From positions 1 to 29,403 of the forward strand of contig JAZTWJ010000027.1 in assembly GCA_045635785.1 (NCBI GenBank): DNA of 29,403 nt, given 5' to 3'. The position numbers were made by a program, and so were the translations under genes. The DNA is from Flemingiibacterium sp045635785 (lineage in GTDB: Bacteria; Bacillota; Clostridia; Oscillospirales; CAG-272). Shown here piece after piece: positions 7,520 to 14,996 of the stretch; position 1 is the first letter of the stretch; every line of letters starts with the position of its first letter. The notes under the pieces are model-generated. The model saw nothing but the letters and a program-made list of their open reading frames with translations. It was not told the origin of the DNA and searched no databases.

Positions 7520-8653
7520 TCATTCCTTTCCGTTCCGATTTTTTTCGCGTAGTCGTTTCATACGATTTTCGCGGAGAGTTACAAGAACGCCCACAGCTGC
7601 TATCAGCATCAGCATAGACGCGGGATTGATAAAAAGAAGTACAATGCCGAAAACGACGGTGATTTTACTTACCCCCATCAAAGAGCCCTTGCCCCTGAAA
7701 CCGAGAATCACATCTCGTGCGCCACAATAGAAAAATCCGGGCGAGAGAATGATCAAAAGATTCTGCAGAGCGATATAAAGTGGCTCTCCGCCTTTAACAA
7801 AAGAAGCAATCAGTGAGATTATATAGGCGGCAATAAATACGTTCGCACTCACGCTGTCGATTTCAATGCGCCACGGTACCCGATCGCGGATAATATCCAC
7901 ACGGGGGCCATCCTCGGTCATGGTGGCGCGCATACAGACGCGCATGCCCATAGGCAGAAGCGCCGTCACATCAAAAATGTTCGAGATCAGACGAGCCGCC
8001 AGCGTGACAAAATAGGAGCATACGAGCATCACAGCAACAAGCGTACCGAAAAGCAGGGCTTTGACATAATAAAACATCAGCTCGATGTCCTCTGTCGAAT
8101 AATAAGGGAGCGTTTTCCCTTCCGATTCATAGGTCAGTCCCGCAAGCAGTTCTTTCATAGGTGCAAGAGAAGCATCAAACGCGGTGGTGATGGCTTCGAC
8201 ATTCAAGGCACCCTGTTGTGCCGCCACCGCAAGAGCAAGATAGATAAACCACAGCAATGCGGAGCATCCTGCCGCCGCCGCAATGGATGCGGCACGTCCG
8301 AGACGCATGCGCACCGTCAATACGATGGGAAGCGCCATTGCCAGCGGGAAAAGTGCCGCAGAGGCGGCATGCACCGATTGCAGCATTACAGCCGCCACAG
8401 CAAAAGGCAGCAGGTGCGAAGCAAGCACTACAAAAAGTTTTCTATAAGCATCGCCGTAGCTGATTGTAAGCAGCACAGACATGCCCGCCGCAAGAATTGC
8501 CGACGGCAATCCGATCACGCCCAGCGGATCCCATGCCGAAAAGAATCCGAGCAGCGCGATCAAAAGGCAAAACAGCACCTGCGTAGGAAGGGGAAATTCC
8601 CTTTTTCCGCCGCTTTTGCCGTCATTTTCATGTTGTTCCAATATACACCTCAT
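7520..8653 (-). CDS. YybS-family (DUF2232) polytopic membrane protein
   Basis: The 377-residue protein is dominated by hydrophobic segments, roughly eight membrane helices (for example near residues 26-47, 50-65, 75-93, 100-115, 120-145, 198-225 and several in the last 110 residues). The N-terminus and C-terminus (RENRMKRLREKNRNGKE) are charged. I identify it by topology and by position directly before gdpP, which is where yybS/DUF2232 sits in Bacillus and relatives. The molecular role of the family is not established. The ATG at 8653 lacks a Shine-Dalgarno. An in-frame TTG at 8641 follows GAGGTG at suitable spacing and may be the true start, giving a protein beginning MEQHENDGKSGG. It is the first gene of the long leftward operon. 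Confidence 0.8.
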   Translation of the reverse strand: MRCILEQHENDGKSGGKREFPLPTQVLFCLLIALLGFFSAWDPLGVIGLPSAILAAGMSVLLTISYGDAYRKLFVVLASHLLPFAVAAVMLQSVHAASAALFPLAMALPIVLTVRMRLGRAASIAAAAGCSALLWFIYLALAVAAQQGALNVEAITTAFDASLAPMKELLAGLTYESEGKTLPYYSTEDIELMFYYVKALLFGTLVAVMLVCSYFVTLAARLISNIFDVTALLPMGMRVCMRATMTEDGPRVDIIRDRVPWRIEIDSVSANVFIAAYIISLIASFVKGGEPLYIALQNLLIILSPGFFYCGARDVILGFRGKGSLMGVSKITVVFGIVLLFINPASMLMLIAAVGVLVTLRENRMKRLREKNRNGKE

Positions 8654-8690
8654 CGCCCGTTAGGGCACACGAATCCATTCTATTCATATT

Positions 8691-8719
8691 ATTATACCAC
8701 CATTCTTCCCAAATGTCCA
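8691..8719 (-). promoter_or_regulatory. sigma-A promoter of the yybS-gdpP-rplI-dnaB operon
   Basis: On the minus strand there is TGGACA (8714-8719), a 17-nt spacer and a perfect TATAAT (8691-8696). The position is 38 nt upstream of the first possible yybS start and it points into the operon. Confidence 0.8.
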
Positions 8720-8823
8720 GTATATCAAGGTAAATTTAATGATAATTTTTTATTTTTTCGCAAATATCAAAGCGAAAATCAACACATTTTTCAAAAAATA
8801 TGTATTTTATCCGATAGCAAAAC

Positions 8824-8849
8824 AGGGCTGACGCATTTGCGTCAGCCCT
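8824..8849 (-). terminator. hairpin terminator after the TPM-less gene
   Basis: Perfect 11-bp stem (AGGGCTGACGC / GCGTCAGCCCT) with a 4-nt loop, followed on the minus strand by GTTTTGCTATC. It lies 31 nt after the stop of the gene ending at 8881. The T-run is short, so efficiency is uncertain. The remaining gap up to the yybS promoter is AT-rich, with only a weak 7-bp inverted repeat at 8755-8778. Confidence 0.65.
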
Positions 8850-8880
8850 ACCGCTATGGCTATGCTGAAATTCCGCTCGG

Positions 8881-9246
8881 TTATTTGTTTCGTTGGTTGT
8901 TTGATATTCGGACGCGCTTTGTCTGCGTGTAAAGGAAGCGATCGTTCTGCACCGTCAGATGCAGACTGTTCTCCCTCACATATGCCGCCGCGCTGTCCTG
9001 AGATCTGACGGTGGTCATTTTTGATTTCATGCCGAGCGTGACGATCAGCGCCAAAACAAAGCCCACACCGATCGAAATGAGCACCGCCGTCCCCATGTCA
9101 AAGGAACTGTTGTCCTCAATGTACACATCATCGGCATACTCGTCCGCATAATATTCAATATCCGCATAATCAATGGCATACGCCTGCACCGTCATGCAGA
9201 GCAGCAGAAGCATCGCCATCCATGTAAGTAAAAAAAGCTTTCTCAT
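8881..9246 (-). CDS. secreted/membrane protein resembling a TPM-domain protein without its TPM domain
   Basis: The 121-residue protein has a Sec-type signal peptide (about residues 1-24, ending VQAYA) and a short acidic Tyr/Asp-rich stretch (IDYADIEYYADEYADDVY). One membrane helix follows (about 52-72, AVLISIGVGFVLALIVTLGM), then a tail KSKMTTVRSQDSAAAYVREN...FLYTQTKRVRI. From memory of the family, this helix-plus-tail resembles the C-terminal end of clostridial TPM-domain (YgcG-like) proteins. Those carry a domain of about 150 residues between signal peptide and helix that is absent here. A GGAGGTT Shine-Dalgarno precedes the ATG, which overlaps the upstream stop (ATGA), so the two genes are translationally coupled. 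Function unknown. Confidence 0.7.
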   Translation of the reverse strand: MRKLFLLTWMAMLLLLCMTVQAYAIDYADIEYYADEYADDVYIEDNSSFDMGTAVLISIGVGFVLALIVTLGMKSKMTTVRSQDSAAAYVRENSLHLTVQNDRFLYTQTKRVRISNNQRNK

Positions 9247-10337
9247 AATGAACCTCCAAACGCATTCCACAGCCATTGCACCGCAAAGGTGCATACGCTG
9301 AAGATGGCGGTCAGCAGCAGCAGATACCGCACAAAAAGTCCGCTGTCTGTGGGAAGATTCCCCACAAACTTGCCCGTCTGTCCGTTCATGGCAAAGGTAT
9401 ATTTTTCGTTTTTCCACGTGGTGTTGAGAATCCAAACGGGGTAAAGCACATACTTTCGCACACCGTCTCGCACGCGGATACTGCCAGATTCAGAAGTTAC
9501 GGTGTTATAACCGCTTACCGTCCGACGGAAGGCATCCTCCGCGGCTTTTTTCATACGCGACTCCGCTCTGGGGCGACTGTCCTCCGCCGAAACATCGTAC
9601 CGCTCCGCAAGATAGCCGGACAGATATGCCGTTTGGAAGTCCACTGCCTGTGAAAAATCATAGGGCTCCACCGATTCCATAAGATCATCCGCCATCTTGG
9701 AGGAGCCATCCACCGGCACCTTTTCGAAATGGATGCTGCCCGCGCGGGTGATCGAATAATAGCTCGTCTGAATATGGCGATATTCGCCCGAGGTCCATGT
9801 ACGCACACGGGTGGCACGGTAGCGCATATCCGCATCGGCGCCCGCATCGTATACCCAAAACGGCACATACACGCCGCGGATTTCTTCGATGCGGTTTTCG
9901 GATCTGAACGCCTTCGGCAGCAATGGCTTTTTCTCCATATGCCGCTTGAGCGCCGCCTTCGCCGCGTTTTTGTCCAGCTTGAAGGGAATGACAAAATCCG
10001 GCCGCAGATCTCCGGCAAAGCTGCCCTTCATGACCACAGAATTGCCGCAATACGGGCAAAAATCCGCACCCGTCGTCTCCTGCGCCACAATCTCGCCGCC
10101 GCAGGATTGACAGACATAAATACGCAGATCCTCCGTCTCGCCTTCTGCCCACGCGCCATCGCTCGCCGCAAAATCGAATGCATCCTCCGCGCTTGCTTTT
10201 AAGTCCTCATCAAAGCCCTGCAAGGTCTCCAGCGAAAATTCGGTGTCGCAAAAGGGGCATTTCATCATTTGCGTCGTGCTGTCAAAGGTAATGGCGCCGT
10301 CGCAGCAGGGACACTTATAGGAAAGAAGCTCGCTCAT
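9243..10337 (-). CDS. double zinc-ribbon, membrane-anchored protein (TFIIB-type zinc ribbon family)
   Basis: The 364-residue product starts with a zinc ribbon (C9, C12, C27, C30) and has a second one near residues 72-95 (CQSCGG and CPYCGN). A soluble mixed region of about 200 residues follows (GVYVPFWVYDAGADADMRYRA, YPVWILNTTW) and then a C-terminal membrane helix (RYLLLLTAIFSVCTFAVQWLW). Such proteins are often auto-annotated as PriA-like because of the ribbons, but no helicase domain is present. In Clostridia they commonly neighbour TPM-domain or SPFH proteins, which fits the coupled downstream gene. I chose the ATG at 10337 (MSELLSYKCPCC); an in-frame ATG at 10349 adds MVIK. Function unknown. 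Confidence 0.75.
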   Translation of the reverse strand: MSELLSYKCPCCDGAITFDSTTQMMKCPFCDTEFSLETLQGFDEDLKASAEDAFDFAASDGAWAEGETEDLRIYVCQSCGGEIVAQETTGADFCPYCGNSVVMKGSFAGDLRPDFVIPFKLDKNAAKAALKRHMEKKPLLPKAFRSENRIEEIRGVYVPFWVYDAGADADMRYRATRVRTWTSGEYRHIQTSYYSITRAGSIHFEKVPVDGSSKMADDLMESVEPYDFSQAVDFQTAYLSGYLAERYDVSAEDSRPRAESRMKKAAEDAFRRTVSGYNTVTSESGSIRVRDGVRKYVLYPVWILNTTWKNEKYTFAMNGQTGKFVGNLPTDSGLFVRYLLLLTAIFSVCTFAVQWLWNAFGGSL

Positions 10338-10417
10338 TTTTATGACCATAACTTGCGCAGCAAGTTTTCCTTTCTGTCCTTTTGGGGCTTGATTTACGAA
10401 ACAAAGGCTCCGCCTTT
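10338..10417 (-). promoter_or_regulatory. structured leader of the zinc-ribbon gene
   Basis: On the minus strand there is a 6-bp triloop hairpin AAAGGC-GGA-GCCTTT (10403-10417). It is followed by AAAGGAA (10367-10373), a perfect 6-bp triloop hairpin ACTTGC-TGC-GCAAGT (10351-10365), then TATGGTCATAAAA before the start at 10337. The block 10345-10377 is 29/33 identical to the hpt leader at 2109-2141. Confidence 0.55.
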
Positions 10418-10432
10418 ATCTTTCATGCTCTT

Positions 10433-10461
10433 ATTATAACACACTTCCAAAAAATCCGCAA
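10433..10461 (-). promoter_or_regulatory. promoter of the zinc-ribbon/TPM-less gene pair
   Basis: Perfect TATAAT (10433-10438 on the minus strand) preceded by TG one base upstream (extended -10). A weak -35 TTGCGG (10456-10461) sits at 17-nt spacing. The leader to the start codon is about 90 nt. Confidence 0.65.
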
Positions 10462-10530
10462 GGGCTTTCGGCAAAAATATGACCTCGGTATGAATATATG
10501 CGAATTTTTATAACATTCCCCTGCACTTAC

Positions 10531-10559
10531 TTGACTTTCGCGGAAAATTGCGGTACAAT
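10531..10559 (+). promoter_or_regulatory. sigma-A promoter of htpG
   Basis: TTGACT (10531-10536), a 17-nt spacer and TACAAT (10554-10559), 54 nt before the htpG start. No CIRCE-type inverted repeat was seen around it, so HrcA control is not indicated. Confidence 0.75.
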
Positions 10560-10613
10560 ATATATTGAGATTTTTTTCAAACCCTATCATTGCGAAAAGA
10601 AGGTATCATAACC

Positions 10614-12488
10614 ATGTCTGAAGAGATCAAGAACAACCAAAAAAGCAGCATCTCGGTTGAGATCGAGCATATTTTCCCCATCATCAAAAAATGGCTTTAT
10701 TCCGAAAAGGAAATTTTCCTTCGCGAAATCGTATCCAACGCCTGCGATGCGGTCACAAAATTAAAGCGACTCTCCTCTCTTGGCAAGGCACAGATCGACG
10801 ACGAAAACTACAAAATCACCGTCACTCTTGACAAGGAAGCCCGCACCCTCACCGTTTCCGATAACGGCATCGGCATGACCGAGGATGAGGTGCGCCGCTA
10901 CATCTGCCAGATCGCCCTCTCCGGCGCGCTGGAATTCATTGAAAAATATGAGGGCAGTGATACCGCCGACGGCATCATCGGTCACTTTGGCTTGGGCTTT
11001 TATTCCAGCTTTATGGTCAGCGATACGGTGGACGTCATCACCCGTTCCTATACCGGTGATTCTGCCGTCAAATGGATCTGCACCGAAGCGGGCGAATATG
11101 AAATCGACACCGACTGCACCCGCGAGACTCGCGGTACCGATGTGGTCATGCACATTATGGAAGAAGAATCTGAATTTTTGGAGGAATCCCGTATTCGCGC
11201 CATTCTCGACAAATACTGCTCCTTCATGCCTGTTGAGATTTATCTCGAGGTGATCGGCAAGGAGGATGAATCTTCCGACAACGCCGAAAAAAAGGAGCCC
11301 GAGGCACCCAAGCCCATTAACGATACCGCTCCCCTATGGCAGAAGAACGCCTCCGACTGCACCGATGAGCAGTACGCGGAATTCTATCGCAAGGTCTTTA
11401 ACGACTACATAGAGCCGCTGTTCCACATCCATCTGAACGCCGATTATCCGCTCAATTTCAAGGGCATCCTATACTTCCCGCGCCTGTCCCATGAGTACGA
11501 CAATCTGGAAGGTCAGGTCAAGCTCTATTACAATCAGGTATTTGTCGCAGACAACATCAAAGAGGTTATTCCCGAATTTCTGCTCATGCTGAAGGGCGTT
11601 TTGGACTGTCCCGAACTGCCGCTCAACGTTTCGCGCAGCTATCTGCAAAACAGCGGCTATGTGGCGAAGATTTCCGCACACATTGTCAAGAAGGTGGCAG
11701 ACAAGCTGAACTCCATGTTCAATTTGGAACGCGAGAATTACGAAAAGCTGTGGGAGGATCTCAAAACCTTCGTGGAATACGGCTGTCTGCGCGACCGTAA
11801 ATTTTATGACCGCGTGAAGGGCTCTGTCCTGTATGCCACCACAGACCGTCGTTTTGTCACACTTGATGAATATCTCGAAAAGGCAAAGGAAAAGCACGAA
11901 AACACCATCTACTACACCGCAGACGAAACCACGCAGGCGCAGTATATCTCTCTGTTTGCCGCAGAAGGCATTGAAGTCATCATTCTCGACAAACTGATCG
12001 ACACACAGTTTATCAATATCATTGAAGCGGAAAAGGACGGCGTAAAATTCGTGCGTATCGACGCGGATGTGGCTTCCGCGCTCAAAGCGGAGGGCACCGC
12101 CGTCGAAAACGAAAAGGTTGCGGCACTCTTTAAGGAAGTCAGCGGAAATTCCGAGCTGAAGGTCAGCTTCGAGCTTTTGAAAAACGAAAAGATCCCCGCG
12201 ATCTTAAATATCTCCGAGCAATCCCGTCGCATGGAAGACATGATGAGAATGTACCGCATGCAGGGCGGCAAGGACGCCATGCAATTCCCCACCGAGGCAA
12301 CTCTGGTTGTCAACGGCGGCAGCCCGCTGATTGCCCGTCTTTCGGATGCGCTGGAAGCGGATGAAACCAAAGCAACGAAGATCGCAAAGCAAATTTACAC
12401 CCTTGCGCTGCTCTCCCAACGTCAGCTGACCGCAGACGAGCTGCAGGATTTCCTCACGGGCAGCTTTGATATTCTCGAATCTATTTAA
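10614..12488 (+). CDS. htpG: molecular chaperone HtpG (Hsp90)
   Basis: Dimeric ATP-dependent chaperone of the cytoplasm. The 624-residue length equals that of typical bacterial HtpG. The GHKL ATPase motifs are present: EIVSNACDA near residue 40, DNGIGM near 82, GHFGLGFYSSFMV near 122 and TRGTDVVMHI. The middle domain includes LPLNVSRSYLQ and the C-terminal dimerisation region begins after QSRRMEDMMRMYRMQ. I chose the ATG at 10614 (MSEEIKNNQK), preceded by AGAAGG about 10 nt upstream; an in-frame TTG at 10590 is less likely. It heads a plus-strand unit with aroC 26 nt downstream. Confidence 0.96.
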   Translation: MSEEIKNNQKSSISVEIEHIFPIIKKWLYSEKEIFLREIVSNACDAVTKLKRLSSLGKAQIDDENYKITVTLDKEARTLTVSDNGIGMTEDEVRRYICQIALSGALEFIEKYEGSDTADGIIGHFGLGFYSSFMVSDTVDVITRSYTGDSAVKWICTEAGEYEIDTDCTRETRGTDVVMHIMEEESEFLEESRIRAILDKYCSFMPVEIYLEVIGKEDESSDNAEKKEPEAPKPINDTAPLWQKNASDCTDEQYAEFYRKVFNDYIEPLFHIHLNADYPLNFKGILYFPRLSHEYDNLEGQVKLYYNQVFVADNIKEVIPEFLLMLKGVLDCPELPLNVSRSYLQNSGYVAKISAHIVKKVADKLNSMFNLERENYEKLWEDLKTFVEYGCLRDRKFYDRVKGSVLYATTDRRFVTLDEYLEKAKEKHENTIYYTADETTQAQYISLFAAEGIEVIILDKLIDTQFINIIEAEKDGVKFVRIDADVASALKAEGTAVENEKVAALFKEVSGNSELKVSFELLKNEKIPAILNISEQSRRMEDMMRMYRMQGGKDAMQFPTEATLVVNGGSPLIARLSDALEADETKATKIAKQIYTLALLSQRQLTADELQDFLTGSFDILESI

Positions 12489-12514
12489 TCATCGGGTGAG
12501 AAAGGAGCCATGAT

Positions 12515-13603
12515 ATGGCATCGGTATTCGGCACGAAGCTCAAGCTATCGGTATTCGGTGAATCCCACGGCACAGCCATCGGCTGTGTAATCGACGGCTT
12601 CCCTGCGGGAATGCGCGTGGACGAGGCTTATATCACCGCCTTCATGAAGCGGCGCGCTCCCGGCGGCGCATTTTCCACAAAACGCACGGAGCCGGATATT
12701 CCCCGCATTTTATCGGGTGTTTCAGACGGTTTTACCAATGGCTTCCCCATTGCGGTCGTCATCGAAAACACCAATCAGCACTCCGCTTCCTATGGGGACA
12801 AAATGACCGTTCCCCGCCCTTCCCATGCGGATTTTGCGGCAGCGTGCAAGTACGGCGAACATGTGGAGCTGCATGGCGGCGGACATTTTTCGGGCAGGCT
12901 GACTGCGCCGCTCGTATTCGCGGGCGCATTGTGCTCGCTTTATCTGCAAGAAAAGGGCGTGGAAATTGCCGCGCATATTCGTCAGATTCTCAACGTTTCC
13001 GACCGCGCCTTTGACGGAAACGTCAGCGCGGAAGAGCTTCGCACATTGAAAACCCGTCCGTTCCCAACGCTGGATTCCATGGCGGCGGAAGCCTTCGCCA
13101 CCATCATCCATTCCGCACAAGACCGAGGCGATTCGGTGGGAGCGAAGTTAGAATGTGCGGCGGTGGGACTTCCTCCTTCGTTAGGCGAGCACATGTTCGA
13201 AAGCGTGGAAGCGGAGATTTGTGCGCTAATGCTTGCCATCCCCGGCGTAAAGGGCATCGAATTCGGTGCAGGCTTTGACTTTTGCCGCATGTACGGCTCC
13301 GAAGCCAATGACGCCTATGCTTACGAAAACGGCAAAGTGGTGACGAAAACCAACCACTGCGGCGGCATTGTAGGCGGTATGACGACCGGAATGCCCGTGA
13401 TCTTTTCGCTGGCTCTCAAGCCCACGCCCTCCATCTTCCTCGAGCAGGATTCGGTCAATCTCGAAACAAAAACCAACACCAAGCATAAAATCAGCGGCAG
13501 ACACGATCCTTGCATTGCCGTTCGGGCAGTCCCCGTCGTAGAGGCATGCGCAGCGATCGCACTGACATCGCTCATGCTCAAAGCAGACGGGAGGAAGCTG
13601 TAA
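12515..13603 (+). CDS. aroC: chorismate synthase
   Basis: Last enzyme of the shikimate pathway; it makes chorismate from EPSP with reduced FMN. The 362-residue protein shows GESHG near the N-terminus, MKRRAPG, RPSHADFAA, GGGHFSGRLTAP, the late KTNHCGGIVGGMTTG and GRHDPC..RAVPVVEA. Several of these differ slightly from the E. coli-type signatures (RPGHAD, GGGRSSAR), as in other clostridial homologues. An AAAGGAG Shine-Dalgarno lies 7 nt before the ATG. The next gene starts one base after the stop. Confidence 0.95.
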   Translation: MASVFGTKLKLSVFGESHGTAIGCVIDGFPAGMRVDEAYITAFMKRRAPGGAFSTKRTEPDIPRILSGVSDGFTNGFPIAVVIENTNQHSASYGDKMTVPRPSHADFAAACKYGEHVELHGGGHFSGRLTAPLVFAGALCSLYLQEKGVEIAAHIRQILNVSDRAFDGNVSAEELRTLKTRPFPTLDSMAAEAFATIIHSAQDRGDSVGAKLECAAVGLPPSLGEHMFESVEAEICALMLAIPGVKGIEFGAGFDFCRMYGSEANDAYAYENGKVVTKTNHCGGIVGGMTTGMPVIFSLALKPTPSIFLEQDSVNLETKTNTKHKISGRHDPCIAVRAVPVVEACAAIALTSLMLKADGRKL

Positions 13604-13604
13604 T

Positions 13605-14558
13605 ATGGCAGATAGTTTGACTCTGAAGCAAAACAAGATCATTGATGAAAATCTCGCGCTGCTCGATGAAGAAGCGTTCGCCGCCCTGGAGCGGCGCGTG
13701 GTACAATTGCGCGAGCGGGCGGAGCTGCTGCAGCGACTCGATCCCCCCATTGACAGCGAGGATTGGGCGAGGGAATTTTCTTCGATGTTCAACCCCGCTC
13801 CCATTCCCGCAGAGGCGGCGGCAGAGGCGGAAGAATATCTTTTGGCAAGAGCCACATCCCGCACCCTTTCCGATAAGCTGACCGTCTGTCGCTATCTGGC
13901 AAAGGATAAAAGCAGGCAGAGCGAGCTTCTTGCACGGTTGTTCCCCAATGAACCGTTTTCTGCATCACCGCGCATCGCCTATTTCCAAAATGCGTATGCG
14001 GACGCGGCTTTTCGCATATTTTCGGATGCTTTTGAAGAGCCGTCCGTCGCTTATATGTCGGACTTCACCGCTGTCTGCGAGGAGGTTTACTACGGCAGAG
14101 CCGATCTCTGCATGCTTCCCCTCGACAGTTCCCGCGATGCCAAACTCATCAGCTTTTATCGGCTCATCGACAAATATGAATTGAGCCCCGTGCTCTCCTG
14201 CGATGTGACATCGCCCGATGGAAGCGTGACCACCCGCTATGCCCTGCTCAAACGATCCATCGGTCTCCCCTCCGATGATAAGTTAGACAAAACCGGTTGC
14301 TGCTGCTTTGAATTCACGCTGGTCCCCGATAAGGATGCCTCGCTTTGCGATGTGCTGGCGGCGGCAAGAGATTGCGGATTGACGCTCTACAAGGTGGATT
14401 CCATTCCCCTCACCTACAGCGACAGCGAATTTTCCTGCGATGTCATTTTGAAAATCGGCAGCAAAGAAGGCTTTGCCGCCTTTGCACTGTTCATGTCGCT
14501 GGCAATGCCCCAATATGAGCCGCTTGGCGTCTACATGCACATCAAAAGCGGCGGATAA
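13605..14558 (+). CDS. divergent prephenate dehydratase/ACT-like protein
   Basis: A 317-residue protein without a clear full-length match that I recognise. Residues 1-100 are largely helical and charged (LDEEAFAALERRVVQLRERAELLQRL). Residues 123-218 resemble a prephenate dehydratase domain: RIAYFQNAYADAAFRIF, FTAVCEEVYYGRADLCMLPLDSS, RLIDKYEL and TTRYALLKR, which is close to the dehydratase T-R-F signature. Residues 233-312 resemble an ACT regulatory domain (FEFTLVPDKDASLCDVLAAARDCGLTL-like strand-helix pattern). The start is one base after the aroC stop, with GGGAGG inside the aroC end, so the genes are coupled. Context supports phenylalanine/chorismate metabolism. Whether it is an active PheA, a regulator or a decayed copy cannot be told from sequence alone. 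Confidence 0.6.
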   Translation: MADSLTLKQNKIIDENLALLDEEAFAALERRVVQLRERAELLQRLDPPIDSEDWAREFSSMFNPAPIPAEAAAEAEEYLLARATSRTLSDKLTVCRYLAKDKSRQSELLARLFPNEPFSASPRIAYFQNAYADAAFRIFSDAFEEPSVAYMSDFTAVCEEVYYGRADLCMLPLDSSRDAKLISFYRLIDKYELSPVLSCDVTSPDGSVTTRYALLKRSIGLPSDDKLDKTGCCCFEFTLVPDKDASLCDVLAAARDCGLTLYKVDSIPLTYSDSEFSCDVILKIGSKEGFAAFALFMSLAMPQYEPLGVYMHIKSGG

Positions 14559-14718
14559 TAACGGCATGACGCGATTCCATGCATAATGAACCGACGGACG
14601 GGCGATATTTATATGCGTGATGCCCATCGGCAGATGCCGTGAGCTTCCGCTTGTTTGTCCTTGGAATTTTATGAATTTTTAGAAATCCCCTATATTTTTG
14701 GAAAGGATCTCGCATACA

Positions 14719-14979
14719 ATGAAGAACACCATTTCTTACACAACGCGCGGCACCTGTGCGCGGCAGATCGAAATTGTAACCGACGGCGACGTCATTGAAA
14801 GTATCGAATTTGTCGGCGGATGCTCGGGCAATACGCAGGGTGTTGCCGCCCTTTGTAAGGGAATGAACATTGACGATGCCATCGCAAGACTGAAGGGCAT
14901 CCGCTGTGGCTTCAAGCCCACCTCTTGCCCCGATCAGCTTGCACAAGCGCTCGAAAAGCTCAAATCCCAAAGCACATAA
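14719..14979 (+). CDS. small TSCPD-domain protein (TIGR03905-type)
   Basis: The 86-residue protein KNTISYTTRGTCARQIEI...FVGGCSGNTQGVAALCKGM...IRCGFKPTSCPDQLAQAL contains the TSCPD motif near its C-terminus with conserved cysteines (C12, C33, C44, C63, C70 approx.). This domain occurs as a stand-alone protein in many anaerobic Firmicutes and is related to the C-terminal region of some ribonucleotide reductases; its role is unknown. The ATG at 14719 is preceded by GAAAGGAT. The 160-nt gap after the previous gene holds no promoter or terminator I could support. Confidence 0.8.
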   Translation: MKNTISYTTRGTCARQIEIVTDGDVIESIEFVGGCSGNTQGVAALCKGMNIDDAIARLKGIRCGFKPTSCPDQLAQALEKLKSQST

Positions 14980-14996
14980 TTGAAAGGGGACACAAT

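Noticed and set aside
8755..8778. TTTTCGC...GCGAAAA inverted repeat upstream of the yybS promoter
   Set aside because: A 7-bp stem in AT-rich DNA with a 10-nt loop is within chance expectation. It has no clear position relative to the -35 that would suggest an operator.
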